Assembly (NCBI GenBank): GCA_015499985.1
Contig: JAAAUF010000763.1
Span: 1-20,316, forward strand
Direction of reading: 5' to 3'
Length of the DNA stretch: 20,316 bases
From: Haplosporangium gracile
Lineage: Eukaryota; Mortierellomycota; Mortierellomycetes; Mortierellales; Mortierellaceae
This document shows, in pieces, positions 19,331 through 20,316 of the stretch (positions within the stretch are counted from its first letter, which is position 1; every line of letters starts with the position of its first letter). A model generated the notes under the pieces. That model saw nothing but the letters and a program-made list of their open reading frames with translations, was not told the DNA's origin and did not search any database. A program made the translations under genes and the position numbers.

Positions 19331-20245
19331 ATAGATTCCCCGTCGGCACGCGTCCTTGCTATCACCGAGTTGGCTACCTTGGCGCTGTCTTCTCTCCAAG
19401 TCAAGGACCTCTCTAACTTCATGCGCACCTGCCGCTCCCTTTATCATCCCGGCCTGCCACTTCTGCTTCGCATCGTCGACGTCCAAAAAGCACGGCAAGT
19501 TGTTGACCCACTTCGAGCGCGTTCGCTCCTTCACGCGAAACTTGCACCACGTCCACGAAATCACCTGCAACAGCGCCTTCCTCGAGCTCTACCATCACCA
19601 CACCTCCACAGCAACAACCCTCAGTAACGTCTTTGTCGACGACTCGACCCCAGTTTCGTTCGTTTGAACAACCTGACACACCTCCACTTCATCCCCACCT
19701 TGTCCTACAAACATCTCATGTCCCTTAAACAGGCCAACGGTCAAATTGTCCACCTAAATTACGCTGTGCGATTGAGCTCAAACCTCCGCATTATCGTCGT
19801 CGAACTGCTGCGTATCACCAACGAGACAGGTCTGCTTCATCTGAACAAGGTCGCCAAAGGATGTCCAAAGTTGTAGGCCTTGAATATGCATCTTTTGGAC
19901 CCCGAGTCCTAGGCAAAGTCGGTCGCAACTAGTATCTTCTTCAGCGCTCCCGCCTGCCTCAAGGTCTTTGAACTCGAGTTGAGGGGCGAAAACTTGTCAC
20001 GGAGGCCATCTGCATCAAAGCTGAGCGATCTTTGTCCACGGGCACAGGATTACCTCAGATCGCTCCCTGCAAACCCTCCCCCTACTCTGAAGCAATGGAT
20101 TATAGTCAGAGACTGCCACTTCGCGTTTGAAGATATCCTCCAGATGCTCGATAATTGCTCCGAGATCGCCACATGTGACATGCCTCCGTTCGTGACCAAC
20201 CTTCCCGATAACTGTCGCACCCCTCTTCCTAGTCTACTTCACTAA
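19331..20245 (+). pseudogene. Broken F-box protein gene
   Basis: The first frame from about 19331 reads IDSPSARVLAITELATLALS, then LQVKDLSNFMRTCRSLYH and PGLPLLLRIVDV, an F-box-like motif of the kind found in large families of Mortierella-type fungi (family likeness from memory). Similarity then jumps frame at an A run (19485-19489) to KHGKLLTHFERVRSFTRNL. It jumps again near 19650 to SFVRLNNLTHLHFIPTL. The third frame is interrupted by TAG at 19874-19876 and 19910-19912 before continuing (SIFFSAPACLKVFELELRG and onward) to TAA at 20243-20245. The expected initiator position reads ATA at 19331-19333. With two frame breaks, two stops and no start in place, it should not make a full protein. 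Intact relatives usually carry leucine-rich-repeat-like C-termini that bring substrates to an SCF ubiquitin ligase. The 3' boundary is uncertain; decay may extend past 20245. Confidence 0.72.
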
Positions 20246-20316
20246 GTAAAGCCTACTAAACAGTACATCGCACCTGAGGACCACAGCCCGTCCTCTTACG
20301 AGTCCGGACGACCCTT
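20246..20316. other. Window end, 3' flank of the F-box relic
   Basis: The last 71 bases show no recognisable feature. They may still belong to the degraded F-box gene in another frame. Confidence 0.3.

Noticed and set aside
1..20316. CRISPR array, insertion sequence, biosynthetic cluster or defence system
   Set aside because: The organism is a fungus, no spaced direct repeats or intact transposase were seen, and the intact genes are unrelated housekeeping functions on alternating strands.

Overview
The window looks like nuclear DNA of an early-diverging filamentous fungus, most likely Mortierellomycota or a relative (inference). The genes are intron-dense: the complete models below have 1 to 7 introns, all GT-AG, mostly 90-200 nt. 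Intergenic spacers are compact to moderate and rich in polypyrimidine leaders and short microsatellites. The F-box relic at the right end resembles the expanded F-box families of that group. No bacterial, viral, CRISPR or intact transposon signature was seen.

Layout, left to right: the first 56 codons of ribosomal protein eL15 (minus, runs off the left edge); a divergent spacer; a two-part Golgi-type glycosyltransferase with a GT31-like segment followed by a GT34 domain (plus, 2 exons); a convergent ribokinase (minus, 7 exons, one of only 18 nt); a J-domain multi-pass membrane protein (minus, 4 exons); a divergent spacer; an Mss4/Dss4 Rab-binding zinc protein (plus, 2 exons); about 2.4 kb without a recognisable gene, ending in a long pyrimidine tract; a PB1-SAM adaptor-like protein (plus, 7 exons); a convergent ALG9 mannosyltransferase (minus, 8 exons); and about 3 kb of non-coding or decaying sequence. 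That last part holds an unrecognised broken minus-strand gene and a broken plus-strand F-box gene.

The intact genes are housekeeping functions: translation, ribose salvage, secretory-pathway glycosylation, membrane chaperone and Rab trafficking, plus one probable signalling adaptor. They do not form an operon or cluster. GT34, ALG9, Mss4 and the J-protein are all likely secretory-pathway factors, but I see no evidence of co-regulation. Exon models were built by hand from reading frame, GT/AG sites and family motifs. Every intron phase checks arithmetically in the intact models, but no transcript evidence was available. I did not find a clearly new biological system. The most interesting items are the degenerate-GT31/GT34 fusion, the 18-nt exon carrying the ribokinase catalytic Asp, the PB1-SAM protein with two tandem acceptors, and the paired pseudogenes.
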